Of a DNA stretch of 64,000 nt, positions 26,855 through 35,165 are shown in pieces (the stretch's first letter is position 1; each line of letters begins with the position of its first letter). Under the pieces are notes generated by a model. It was not told the DNA's origin and made no database searches. It worked only from the letters and a program-made list of their open reading frames with translations. Both the position numbers and the translations under genes were made by a program. The DNA is from Pseudomonas sp. TH41 (GTDB lineage Bacteria; Pseudomonadota; Gammaproteobacteria; Pseudomonadales; Pseudomonadaceae), in NCBI RefSeq assembly GCF_016650695.1, contig NZ_JAEKFH010000006.1, positions 248,001 to 312,000 of the forward strand. Direction: 5' to 3'.

Positions 26855-28177
26855 ATGTCGCGCACAACTGCTCCGCTTACCGACGCTGCTTGCCGTTTAG
26901 CCAAGCCAACAGACCGTCCCTACAAGCTTTTCGACGGCGACGGTCTCTATCTCCTAATCCAACCCAATGGCCGTAATGGCTGGCGTCTCAGGTACGTAAA
27001 GCCTGACGGCCGGGAGGGGTTGACCTCCCTCGGCAGCTATCCTGTGATTGGCCTTTCCGATGCGCGCCAGAAGCGTTTAGAGGCGAAGCGGATGCTCGCA
27101 GACGGCATTGATCCCGTTGAGAACAAGCGTAAAGCCAAAACGGAAAATGCTGTCAACGGCCGTACCTTTGAAAGCGTTGCGTTGGACTGGCACAAGAACA
27201 TGTCGGCCAGATGGACACCCGACCATTCCAAGAATGTGTTGAACCGTCTGAATAACTATGTTTTCCCGTTTATCGGTGCTCGCGCGATTGCTGATCTCGA
27301 TACTTATGATCTGATGCAACCTTTGGAAACGATCAGGAAACGAGGAACGATTGACGTCGCCTTAAGGGTACAAAGATACCTGCAAAGTATTATGCGTGAG
27401 GCAAAACGCCTTCGTCTTATTCCGATAAACCCTGCGTACGATCTTCAGGGCTTGATCAAAGCGCCGCGAGTCTCCCATCGGCCTGCATTGCCCCTGTCAC
27501 GCCTGCCTGAATTGCTGGCACGAATCCATGCCTACAAGGGCCGAGAGCTGACCCGGCTAACGCTCATGCTGTCGCTGCAAGTGTTTGTTCGCTCGAGTGA
27601 ATTACGTTTCGCTCGCTGGTGTGAGTTCGATCTCAAGCGTGGCGTATGGGAGATCCCGGATACTCGGCCGGAGCTAGAGGACGTACGCCATTCAACGCGA
27701 GGGACGAAAATGGCGGGCGATGTTCATCTTGTGCCTTTATCGCCGCAAGTTGTGGCCGTGCTTGAACAGATCCGCACCCTCACTGGCACATTCGATCTGG
27801 TATTTGCCGGTGATGCTAGGGCCTGGAAGCCGATGTCAGAAAACACCGTGAACAAAGCGTTGCGCACCATGGGGTACGACACGAAGACAGATATTTGTGG
27901 TCACGGATTCCGTTCAATGGCCTGTAGCGCACTGGTCGAGTCAGGTCTGTGGTCTGAAACGGCCATCGAAAGGCAAATGAGTCATAGAGAGCGCAACAGC
28001 GTTAGAGCCGCCTACATTCACAAGGCAGAGTTCATTGAAGAGCGTCGGTTGATCATGAACTGGTGGAGCCGGTACCTTACGGCGAATCTTCGGGAGCATG
28101 TCACGCCTCATGAGTTTGCGAATCTGGCCGGCGAGAATGTCACTCGATTGGCGACAAAAAGATCGTTCGCCAATTGA
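26855..28177 (+). CDS. Tyrosine-type site-specific integrase (P4-type)
   Basis: 440-residue recombinase of the type that integrates genomic islands into tRNA genes. An N-terminal DUF4102-type arm-binding domain (TDAACRLAKPTDRPYKLFDG) precedes a SAM-like core-binding domain and the catalytic domain. Catalytic residues visible: Arg in VFVRSSELRFARW, the His-x-x-Arg box as GHGFRSMAC, a second His in QMSHRERNSVRAAY and the nucleophile Tyr in that same stretch. It lies directly behind tRNA-Leu and reads away from it, as expected for the left end of an island. It appears full length and intact. Confidence 0.93.
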   Translation: MSRTTAPLTDAACRLAKPTDRPYKLFDGDGLYLLIQPNGRNGWRLRYVKPDGREGLTSLGSYPVIGLSDARQKRLEAKRMLADGIDPVENKRKAKTENAVNGRTFESVALDWHKNMSARWTPDHSKNVLNRLNNYVFPFIGARAIADLDTYDLMQPLETIRKRGTIDVALRVQRYLQSIMREAKRLRLIPINPAYDLQGLIKAPRVSHRPALPLSRLPELLARIHAYKGRELTRLTLMLSLQVFVRSSELRFARWCEFDLKRGVWEIPDTRPELEDVRHSTRGTKMAGDVHLVPLSPQVVAVLEQIRTLTGTFDLVFAGDARAWKPMSENTVNKALRTMGYDTKTDICGHGFRSMACSALVESGLWSETAIERQMSHRERNSVRAAYIHKAEFIEERRLIMNWWSRYLTANLREHVTPHEFANLAGENVTRLATKRSFAN

Positions 28178-28319
28178 TGCCCTTACTTCGGATAATTTCG
28201 ACGTGACCAAGCGGATCGTGTGTAGTGCCCTGGGCTCAAACTGAGGCGTTTGTCGGCGCTGATTGAAAACTGACCCACCGGGGATGCGGCGGAAATCTTG
28301 GACTACCTGGAGGTAGTTC

Positions 28320-28982
28320 ATGTATTCATACGAAGACCGTATCCGAGCGGTCAAGCTCTACATCAAACTGGGCAAGCGAATCGGGGCAACTATTCGTCAG
28401 TTGGGCTTCCCGACGAAGAACTCTTTGAAGAGCTGGCACGCAGAGTATGAGCGATGCCTCGACCTGCCGTGTGGCTACGAGAACTCGAAGTCGAAGTACT
28501 CACTGGCCCAAAGGGAAAAGGCTGTCGGGCACTATCTCGAATACGGTCGCAACATCGCCGCTACCATCAAGGCGTTGGGCTACCCCGCGCGGGATTCGTT
28601 GTGTGCCTGGATTTACGAAATGCACCCCGAGTTGCATACGCGTACTGTCGGTCGATCAGACGGGTTAGCCCGGCCGCCAGCGGTGAAGCAGGCAGCGGTC
28701 ATCGCGCTGTGCACGCGAAAAGAAAGTGCGAAAGCCCTGGCTCAAAAGCTGGGCGTGTGCAGGCCGACCTTGTACAACTGGAAAAACCAGCTACTCGGCC
28801 CAGAGGTATCCCCATCCATGAAGTGTCGGCTTGAACCCTCATCGTCACCGGAACGAGAGGAGTTGCAGCGGCAACTCGAATCTCTCCAGCTCGATGTTGG
28901 CCGTTTGCAGCTTGAACATGACCTGTTGATGAGGGCGAATGAACTCATAAAAAAGAGACGGGCATCAACCGGCAAATCCTGA
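28320..28982 (+). CDS. IS3-family transposase OrfA
   Basis: 220-residue DNA-binding subunit. Two helix-turn-helix units are seen (RAVKLYIKLGKRIGATIRQL and EKAVGHYLEYGRNIAATIKAL), a third around KALAQKLGVCRPTLYNWKNQ, and a C-terminal leucine-zipper-like coil (LQRQLESLQLDVGRLQLEHDLLMRANELI, about residues 178-207). The slippery heptamer A AAA AAG at 28949-28955 near its end would shift ribosomes into the orfB frame, which is open from 28943. It is longer than most OrfA proteins because of the duplicated helix-turn-helix region. Confidence 0.88.
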   Translation: MYSYEDRIRAVKLYIKLGKRIGATIRQLGFPTKNSLKSWHAEYERCLDLPCGYENSKSKYSLAQREKAVGHYLEYGRNIAATIKALGYPARDSLCAWIYEMHPELHTRTVGRSDGLARPPAVKQAAVIALCTRKESAKALAQKLGVCRPTLYNWKNQLLGPEVSPSMKCRLEPSSSPEREELQRQLESLQLDVGRLQLEHDLLMRANELIKKRRASTGKS

Positions 28983-28999
28983 CCAATCGGGAGAAGACA

Positions 29000-29857
29000 T
29001 TGCTGGCTGATGCCCTAAGGCAGAGGTACTCCTTGCTAGAGCTGCTTGACGCGTTGGGCTTGGCCCGAAGCTCCTATTTCTATCATCGAGCCCGAATGCA
29101 GGTCGCGGAAAAGTACACCGAAGTGCGTCGTGCCATGGCGGACATATTCGAGCGCAATCATCGTTGCTATGGCTACCATCGGATGCGAGCTTCGTTGAGC
29201 AGGCAGCGTGTGCGCCTTTCAGAGAAGGTGGTGCAGCGCTTGATGAAGCAGGAGTGCCTAGTCGTCGCCAAGCCGAAACGGCGTCGATACGGTTCCTACC
29301 TCGGGGAGATCAGTCCGGCGCCGGAAAACCTCCTCAACCGCAACTTCACGGCCCTAGCTCCGAATGAGAAATGGCTGACCGACATCTCGGAGTTCCAGAT
29401 CCCGGCCGGAAAGGTGTACCTGTCCCCCATGATCGACTGCTTCGATGGAAAGGTAATCAGTTGGTCGATCGGCACGCGTCCCGACGCCGAGCTTGTGAAC
29501 ACGATGCTGGATGCCGCTGTCGAAACGGTGGCCAGCAACGATAAACGGCCTGTTGTTCACTCCGATCGTGGCGCTCACTACCGCTGGCCCGGCTGGTTAT
29601 CGCGCATCGCTGATGCGAAGCTGATTCGTTCGATGTCGCGCAAAGGCTGCTCACCTGACAACGCGGCTTGTGAAGGTTTCTTCGGCCGACTGAAAACGGA
29701 ACTGTTCTATCCTCGCAACTGGCAGTCAACGAGCATCGAGCAGTTCATTCAGGCCTTGGATTCATACATTCGCTGGTACAACGAAAAACGCATAAAGATT
29801 TCCCTCGGCGCGCTCAGTCCCATTGAGTATCGTGAAAGCCTGGGCTTCGCGGCATAA
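29000..29857 (+). CDS. IS3-family transposase OrfB (catalytic)
   Basis: 285-residue integrase-core (rve) domain. The DDE residues are visible: Asp in WLTDISEF, Asp in PVVHSDRGAHY, and Glu in CEGFFGRLKTELFY. The HTH_21 segment YHRMRASLSRQRVRLSEK precedes the core. The frame is -1 relative to orfA, so the active transposase is probably an OrfAB fusion made at the A AAA AAG site; the TTG at 29000 is only the first possible independent start. The reading frame is complete, so the element may still be active. Confidence 0.9.
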   Translation: MLADALRQRYSLLELLDALGLARSSYFYHRARMQVAEKYTEVRRAMADIFERNHRCYGYHRMRASLSRQRVRLSEKVVQRLMKQECLVVAKPKRRRYGSYLGEISPAPENLLNRNFTALAPNEKWLTDISEFQIPAGKVYLSPMIDCFDGKVISWSIGTRPDAELVNTMLDAAVETVASNDKRPVVHSDRGAHYRWPGWLSRIADAKLIRSMSRKGCSPDNAACEGFFGRLKTELFYPRNWQSTSIEQFIQALDSYIRWYNEKRIKISLGALSPIEYRESLGFAA

Positions 29858-30099
29858 CCAGTCCAAGTTTTTGTCCGCATCCCCAGATCGCCTGATGCCC
29901 TGGATTTGGACGCCAAGCCATTGATGAGCATTTCTTAGTAGTGGCGCGAACCGATTCATCGGCGACAGCCTGGCTGATCAGTAGAATCAAATGGCTCGCC
30001 CACCCCATTTGGCAAGACTGCTAAAAAAATAATAAGGCTCCCTAATAGCCTGCACACTGGCGCACTGAAAAACTATCGCTAAATTTGCCGGAGATTCAC

Positions 30100-31008
30100 A
30101 TGCAACTCAGCCGCGCCAATCTGGCCGACTTCATCTACTTTCTGGCCATCGCCCGTCATAAGAGTTTCAACCGCGCAGGCCTGGAGGTGGGCATCAGTTC
30201 CTCGGCACTGAGCCATGCCATCAAAGGTCTGGAAAGTCGGCTTGGTGTCCGCCTGCTCAATCGCACCACCCGCAGCGTGACGCTGACCGCCGCTGGCGAG
30301 GAATTGCATGCGCTCATAAGTAAGCCCATCGATGAGATCGGCCAGGCTATGGAAGCGCTCAATCGGTTTCGCGACGAGCCGGCAGGGCGCATTAGGCTGA
30401 ATATTTTGAGTGATGCGGCGGATTTGCTGTTAGGCCCGGTGCTTCCTGTTTTCAACGAGCGCTACCCGGAGATCGAGATCGACCTGACGGTTACTAACCG
30501 CATGATCGATGTCATTGCCGGAGGGCATGATGCAGGCATCCGCTACGGCGGTACGGTACCGGAAGATATGATCGCCCAGCGTCTTTCGCCGGACATTCGC
30601 TGGGTGGTTGCGGGCTCGCCTGATTACCTCGCTCGTTTTGGTGTGCCGCGCCACCCTAAGGACTTGCTACGCCATCGTTGCCTGCGCATTCGCCTGGGCA
30701 ATGATCGCATGTACGACTGGGATTTTGAGAAAGGTGCGGAGCACCTGGCGATCGCCGTGCCTGGTGCAATCACCATCGATGAAACCCGTGTCGGATTGTC
30801 ACTTCTGCGGCATGGAGCCGGCCTGATGTATGCGCCAGAACCTGTCATTTCACCGCTAGTGGAAAGCGGTGAGGTACAACGCGTACTGGACGACTGGGCC
30901 AGTCTCGCTCCTGGCTTTCACATGTATTACTCAAGCCATCGACAACTGCCGATGGGCTTGCGGTTGCTGATTGATCTGATTCGCGAACTGCAACCACTAG
31001 GCGAGTAG
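30100..31008 (+). CDS. LysR-family transcriptional regulator
   Basis: 302-residue regulator with an N-terminal winged helix-turn-helix (ARHKSFNRAGLEVGISSSALSHAIKGLESRLGVRLLNRTTR, residues about 15-55) and a C-terminal periplasmic-binding-like effector domain. The ATG at 30100 follows GGAG at 7 nt spacing. It is convergent with the alcohol dehydrogenase operon (8 nt between the ends) and could control that operon or the MFS gene further on. A dyad in the divergent region at 33727-33759 is a candidate site. The effector is unknown. Confidence 0.9.
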   Translation: MQLSRANLADFIYFLAIARHKSFNRAGLEVGISSSALSHAIKGLESRLGVRLLNRTTRSVTLTAAGEELHALISKPIDEIGQAMEALNRFRDEPAGRIRLNILSDAADLLLGPVLPVFNERYPEIEIDLTVTNRMIDVIAGGHDAGIRYGGTVPEDMIAQRLSPDIRWVVAGSPDYLARFGVPRHPKDLLRHRCLRIRLGNDRMYDWDFEKGAEHLAIAVPGAITIDETRVGLSLLRHGAGLMYAPEPVISPLVESGEVQRVLDDWASLAPGFHMYYSSHRQLPMGLRLLIDLIRELQPLGE

Positions 31009-31015
31009 ATGATGA

Positions 31016-32224
31016 TCAGGGCTTTCGCGTCGATGCGAAATCAATGACGAAGCGGTAACGCACATCCTTGTTCATCACACGTTCGTAGGCTTGATCGAGC
31101 TGCTCTGGCTTAATGCGCTCAATGTCTGCAGTGATATTTCGCGCCGCGCAGTAGTCGACCACTTTTTGGGTTTCGGCGATTCCGCCAATCAACGATCCGG
31201 CAAAGGTCTTGCGCCCAACAGCTATGAGCATGCCGTTCAGACTACTTAGATCGTCGAGTACACCCACGTTCACGAAGGTTGCATCAAGCTTGAGCAGGTC
31301 CACAAACTGCTGCATTGGGTAAGCTTGCGGGACGGTAGATATGATCAGGTCAAAGTGATTCGCCAATCGTTCGAATGCTACCTTGTCGCTCCAAAGAAAG
31401 GCGTCGTGAGCCCCCATCTGTTTCGCGTCGGCCAGTTTACCCGGCGAGGTGGTAAAGACTGTGACCTCGGCCTGACGTGCCACACCGAGTTTGACGGCTA
31501 AGTGCCCTAAGCCTCCTAAACCGATGACCGCCACCCGCTGCCCTGGCTTGAGATTCCAGTGCTGCATTGGCGAAAAAGTGGTGACGCCTGCGCATAGCAG
31601 CGGTGTCATGGCCGCCAGGTCCGCCCCCGGTGGCATGCGGATCACAAAGTGTTCGGCCACCACGATGCGCTCGGAATAGCCACCATATGTCATTCCACCG
31701 GAAACTTTGTCTGGCGAGCTGTATATAAACGTCGTGCCCTTCAGGCAGTTCTGCTCACGGTCGGCCAGACAATTTTCACAGTCGCCGCAAGAGTCCACCA
31801 TGCAACCGACACCCGCGTAATCTCCGACCTTGAATTTTTTGACCTCAGAGCCGACGGCCGCAACCTTGCCGACAATTTCATGACCTGGCACGCAAGGGTA
31901 GGGCGTTTCAGACCATTCACTGCGGGCGATGTGGATGTCTGAGTGGCAAACACCGGCATACTCGATATCGATCAATACATCCCTGGGGCCGACAGCGCGA
32001 CGCTGAATCTGCATTGGGGCGAAACCGGCTTTCACCCCTTTCGTGCCGTAAGCACGAACGGTGAAAGGTCCTTTAAGCGGTGCCGGTTCAGCGGCCTCTG
32101 CGATTGAGGCCCCGGCAGCTCCAAGAAGTGGCGCAGCCGCCAGACTGGCGCCTGCGATAATTACCTTTCGACGGCTCATGGCAGTGGCGTCTGCACCCGA
32201 TGTCTTCTCGCTCATAAACGTCAT
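31016..32224 (-). CDS. Zinc alcohol dehydrogenase with Tat signal peptide
   Basis: 402-residue medium-chain dehydrogenase of the YahK/cinnamyl-alcohol type that would interconvert aldehydes and alcohols with NADP(H). Catalytic-zinc ligands are in GVCHSDIH and PGHEIVGKV, structural-zinc cysteines in CGDCENCLADREQNC, and the cofactor loop is GLGGLGHLAVKLG. Unusually the N-terminus carries a twin-arginine motif (MSRRKVIIAGASLAAAPLLG) followed by an Ala-rich cleavable region, predicting export of the folded enzyme. It is last in a cupin-CMD-ADH operon, 5 nt after the CMD gene. Where a periplasmic enzyme would get NADP(H) is unclear, so either the signal or the cofactor use needs care. Confidence 0.88.
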   Translation of the reverse strand: MTFMSEKTSGADATAMSRRKVIIAGASLAAAPLLGAAGASIAEAAEPAPLKGPFTVRAYGTKGVKAGFAPMQIQRRAVGPRDVLIDIEYAGVCHSDIHIARSEWSETPYPCVPGHEIVGKVAAVGSEVKKFKVGDYAGVGCMVDSCGDCENCLADREQNCLKGTTFIYSSPDKVSGGMTYGGYSERIVVAEHFVIRMPPGADLAAMTPLLCAGVTTFSPMQHWNLKPGQRVAVIGLGGLGHLAVKLGVARQAEVTVFTTSPGKLADAKQMGAHDAFLWSDKVAFERLANHFDLIISTVPQAYPMQQFVDLLKLDATFVNVGVLDDLSSLNGMLIAVGRKTFAGSLIGGIAETQKVVDYCAARNITADIERIKPEQLDQAYERVMNKDVRYRFVIDFASTRKP

Positions 32225-32229
32225 GCTCC

Positions 32230-33021
32230 TTAAGATTTCTTACGGCCAGCAAATACTTCGTTGACCACCGGAACCGCTGTAAACACGTTGGGCCATCCGG
32301 CATAGAACGCCAGTTGAGTCAGCATTTCCGAGGCTTCGCGCTGAGTCAGTCCGTTGTCCATAGCGCGGTTTAGGTGAGCGCCGAGTTGGGCCACCTGACC
32401 CGTAGCAATCAACGCACTCACCGTAATCAAACTGCGGTCGCGGGGGGCAAGGCCGGGGCGTAGCCACAGGTCGTGGAACAATGCGGTGCTGGTGTAATGC
32501 ACCAAACCTGGTGATACGGGGCCGACCGTCCTGTCGACGAAAGCGGTGCGCACCTTTTCCGAGGCCTCATCAACGGGCGACAACTTTGGCGATACCGCAG
32601 GCAGCTGGTCTGCTGTGATGCCGCGCTGGGCAAATACGTCCTTGGCGCTAAGGATGCTGGCCGTCGCGTTGCCCCAGCCCGTATAGAAAGCGAGGTGGTT
32701 GATGACCTCAGAGATTTCTGCTGGCTTGACACCATTGTCCAGCGCGAGGTTGAAGTGATAGGCGATCTCGACCGTTTGCTGTTTGGAAATCAGCACTGCC
32801 AGGGTGACAAGGCTACGGTCACGCGACGACAAACCCGGACGTTTCCAGACTTCCCCGAGAAGAGTCGATTCTGTGTTGTGCGCCAAAACTGGGGACACTG
32901 CTCGCATGTCGTCTAGGCTCGGGGCCGCCGGGAGCCTTGACGCCATCGCAGTTTTATCTGTAGCGGTACATGCCGCGAGTAACAACGACAGCGAGGCTAA
33001 GCCTGCTTTCATGAGGTTCAT
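32230..33021 (-). CDS. Double carboxymuconolactone-decarboxylase-family lipoprotein
   Basis: 263 residues with two CMD (AhpD-like) domains, about 45-125 and 165-255, each with the RDRSLVTLAVLI / RDRSLITVSALI and HLAFYTGWGN / QLAFYAGWPN blocks. The N-terminus is a lipoprotein signal with lipobox LAAC (Cys18, next residue Thr), predicting an outer-membrane-anchored periplasmic protein. The classical CMD decarboxylates gamma-carboxymuconolactone; the AhpD CxxC motif is absent, so peroxidase activity is not supported. Its start overlaps the cupin gene stop (ATGA). Function in this setting is unknown. Confidence 0.85.
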   Translation of the reverse strand: MNLMKAGLASLSLLLAACTATDKTAMASRLPAAPSLDDMRAVSPVLAHNTESTLLGEVWKRPGLSSRDRSLVTLAVLISKQQTVEIAYHFNLALDNGVKPAEISEVINHLAFYTGWGNATASILSAKDVFAQRGITADQLPAVSPKLSPVDEASEKVRTAFVDRTVGPVSPGLVHYTSTALFHDLWLRPGLAPRDRSLITVSALIATGQVAQLGAHLNRAMDNGLTQREASEMLTQLAFYAGWPNVFTAVPVVNEVFAGRKKS

Positions 33022-33509
33022 CGCGAAGCCTCGTACTGCCCATCACTCACAGGTTCCATCCACTCGACGTTTTTGCCGTCTTGCGACTCCTGGATGGCGA
33101 TGTGAGTCATGCCCGTCGTGGCAGTGGCGCCGTGCCAATGTTTGACACCCGGTGGTGTCCAAATCACATCGCCTGGCCTAATGACTGTCTTTGCTCCTCC
33201 CGCCTGCTGGATCCATCCGGTGCCGGCAGTCACCACGAGTGTCTGCCCCAGTGGGTGGGTATGCCACACCGAACGAGCACCAGGCTGGAAGGTGACTGCG
33301 CCTGCCGATACTTTGGATGGCGCGCGTACCGAAAACAACGGGTCAATTCTGGCGTTGCCGACAAAGTTGCCGGGCGCCCCCATGATCGAGGCCTGTTCGC
33401 CATTTCTGACGATATTCATAGTTTTATCGGCGGGAATGTCAGCAGCGTATGCCGAGAGAGATGACATCAATAATGTAGCCAGCGTGGACGCAGCAACGAC
33501 TGTTCTCAT
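33018..33509 (-). CDS. Exported cupin, hydroxynitrile-lyase-like
   Basis: 163 residues: a signal peptide (MRTVVAASTLATLLMSSLSA, cleavage probably after AYA) followed by one cupin barrel. The metal ligands are in WHTHPLGQ (His, His, Gln) and VKHWHGA (His). This is the pattern of manganese cupin hydroxynitrile lyases such as the Granulicella enzyme, and of related putative mandelonitrile lyases. It is about 60 percent alike by eye to the unsecreted cupin at 38534-38965. The ATG at 33509 has AGGAG upstream. It leads the minus-strand cupin-CMD-ADH operon and overlaps the CMD gene. Confidence 0.85.
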   Translation of the reverse strand: MRTVVAASTLATLLMSSLSAYAADIPADKTMNIVRNGEQASIMGAPGNFVGNARIDPLFSVRAPSKVSAGAVTFQPGARSVWHTHPLGQTLVVTAGTGWIQQAGGAKTVIRPGDVIWTPPGVKHWHGATATTGMTHIAIQESQDGKNVEWMEPVSDGQYEASR

Positions 33510-33576
33510 GGGGAAGCTCCTGCTCAATGGGCCGGGAGCTGACACGCTAGTTCATGAGTCAGGTAGCGACTACCGG

Positions 33577-33627
33577 GCAAAACTCTTATGAAGCGATGAG
33601 TAGCGCTCATCAGTCATGAAGTTTTGC
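33577..33627. promoter_or_regulatory. Nested inverted repeat in the leader of the exported cupin operon
   Basis: Outer arms GCAAAACT / AGTTTTGC enclose an inner stem GATGAG / CTCATC. It lies 68-118 nt upstream of the cupin start on the minus strand and could be an operator or a folded 5' leader. Confidence 0.5.
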
Positions 33628-33726
33628 TGTTGCCGCCGCCAAAGCCCGTGTCCCACGGGCACTTGCTCAATTACTGAGCGAGGCTCATTAAAGCATCCTG
33701 CTTTTGCCCGGTATTCATCGTAGGCG

Positions 33727-33759
33727 GTGTTGATTAGCGTGTGTAAACCTAATCAACAC
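33727..33759. promoter_or_regulatory. 11-bp perfect dyad in divergent promoter region
   Basis: GTGTTGATTAG and CTAATCAACAC are separated by 11 nt, so the half-site centres are 22 bp apart (two helical turns). The region between the divergent cupin operon and the MFS gene (33510-33889) otherwise holds no gene. It is a good candidate for a dimeric regulator, perhaps the LysR protein at 30100. Confidence 0.6.
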
Positions 33760-33889
33760 TGGGCATCGCACAGATGACGTTGCGCAGCCCGGAGCGAGGC
33801 ATAAAGATGATCCCCCGACTGCTGACACCGATGATCAGCGATCGCTCCCGTGCTGCGACGGTCCGCAGTTTGCCCAGAGATAGCGCTCA

Positions 33890-35131
33890 GTGAGCGAACT
33901 AGATTTGGCTTTTCGGCAGCACGGCGTCGCTGATACCGGCAGCTTGGCGAATGCAGATCATCACGGCCTGCGCGTCTTGCTGATCCTCAGCGCCTTGCTG
34001 GCCTTCGCTTCGATCTCAACGGATCTCTTTCTGCCAGCGATGCCGATCATGGCCGCGTCTCTGCATGCGGACAGCGGCACGATGGAACTGACGGTTAGCG
34101 GCTATCTCGCTGGCTTCAGTGTCGGTCAACTGTTTTGGGGGCCGTTCAGCGACCGCTTCGGGCGGCGACTTCCAGTGGCGATGGGGCTGGTGCTGTTCAT
34201 CATTGGTTCGACGGGCTGCGCGTTTGCCAACAGTGGCACGGCAATGATTGCTTGGCGCGTGGTACAGGCGCTGGGCGCTTGTGCCAATGTCGTGCTCGCG
34301 CGGGCCATGGTGCGTGATCTTTACCAGGGACGGCAAGCTGCCCAAAAAATGTCGATGCTGATGACCATCATGGCCATCGCGCCGTTGGCCGGGCCGACAG
34401 TTGGAGGGCAGATTCTGCACCTGTTTTCCTGGCAAGCAATTTTCTGGACGTTGGTGCTGGTGGGCTTTGCGACCTTGGCCAGTCTGATGCTCTTACCCGA
34501 GACCTTGCCGTCAGAGCGTCGCAGTCCCACTTCGCCAAGAGCAATTATGACCCGGTATGGCTCCCTATTTCGGCAACGGAAATTTCTGGGCTACATCGCA
34601 ACAGGTGGGTTCTTTTACGCCGGAACCTTTGCCTACATTGCCGGTTCGCCCTTTGCCTACATCGACTATTACCACGTAAGCCCACAGTGGTACGGCGTGC
34701 TTTTTGCTGCCGGTATTGTCGGGCTCATGCTGATGAACCAGGCCAACGCCAGACTGCTAAACCGCTTTCGCAGCGACACCTTGATGGCGGTCGGTGCGCT
34801 GATCGCCGGGGTCGCCGGCATGATTCTCGGCATTAGCACTTGGGTCGATTGGGGAGGGCTGTCGCTGCTGGTTTGCGGATGCTTTTTGTTCGTTTCTGCC
34901 ACCGGGCTTGTGCTGGCCAATTCGATCACTGGCGCGCTGAATTGCCTGCCGGAATTCGCTGGGTCCGCTTCGGCGCTCGCCGGGGCGTTGCAATATGGCT
35001 CGGGTATTTTCGGATCAGCATTAGTGGCGATTTTCGCTGACGGAACACCCTGGCCAATGGGGCTAGTGGTGGCTATCTGCGGCGCGGGTTGTTTAGCCAG
35101 TGCGATCTGCGTGCTGCGGACACCCCAATAG
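33890..35131 (+). CDS. MFS drug/metabolite efflux transporter (Bcr/CflA type)
   Basis: 413-residue inner-membrane proton antiporter with about 12 hydrophobic segments. DLFLPAMPIMAASL at the end of the first segment, the motif A-like loop WGPFSDRFGRRLPV and LARAMVRDLYQG are typical of Bcr/CflA multidrug exporters. It starts with GTG at 33890 without a strong ribosome-binding site. It is divergent from the cupin operon and 34 nt ahead of an SDR gene on the same strand. It may protect against a toxic intermediate such as an aldehyde, but this is inference. Confidence 0.88.
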   Translation: MSELDLAFRQHGVADTGSLANADHHGLRVLLILSALLAFASISTDLFLPAMPIMAASLHADSGTMELTVSGYLAGFSVGQLFWGPFSDRFGRRLPVAMGLVLFIIGSTGCAFANSGTAMIAWRVVQALGACANVVLARAMVRDLYQGRQAAQKMSMLMTIMAIAPLAGPTVGGQILHLFSWQAIFWTLVLVGFATLASLMLLPETLPSERRSPTSPRAIMTRYGSLFRQRKFLGYIATGGFFYAGTFAYIAGSPFAYIDYYHVSPQWYGVLFAAGIVGLMLMNQANARLLNRFRSDTLMAVGALIAGVAGMILGISTWVDWGGLSLLVCGCFLFVSATGLVLANSITGALNCLPEFAGSASALAGALQYGSGIFGSALVAIFADGTPWPMGLVVAICGAGCLASAICVLRTPQ

Positions 35132-35165
35132 ATTTTTATCAACTTTAATACTGAGGAATATATCG

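Larger units (their letters stand above)
28279..29885 (+). mobile_element. IS3-family insertion sequence
   Basis: The element carries orfA and orfB with a programmed -1 frameshift site. The terminal inverted repeats are recognisable but imperfect: the left starts CGGGGATGCGGCGGAAATCT and the right, read inward, starts TGGGGATGCGGACAAAAACT; both continue TGGACT. Edges are accurate to a few bases. No matching target duplication is seen in the flanks (CAC on the left, GAT on the right). The left flank contains GATTGAAAACTGACCCAC, which resembles the end of another IS and may mean insertion into an older element. Confidence 0.8.
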
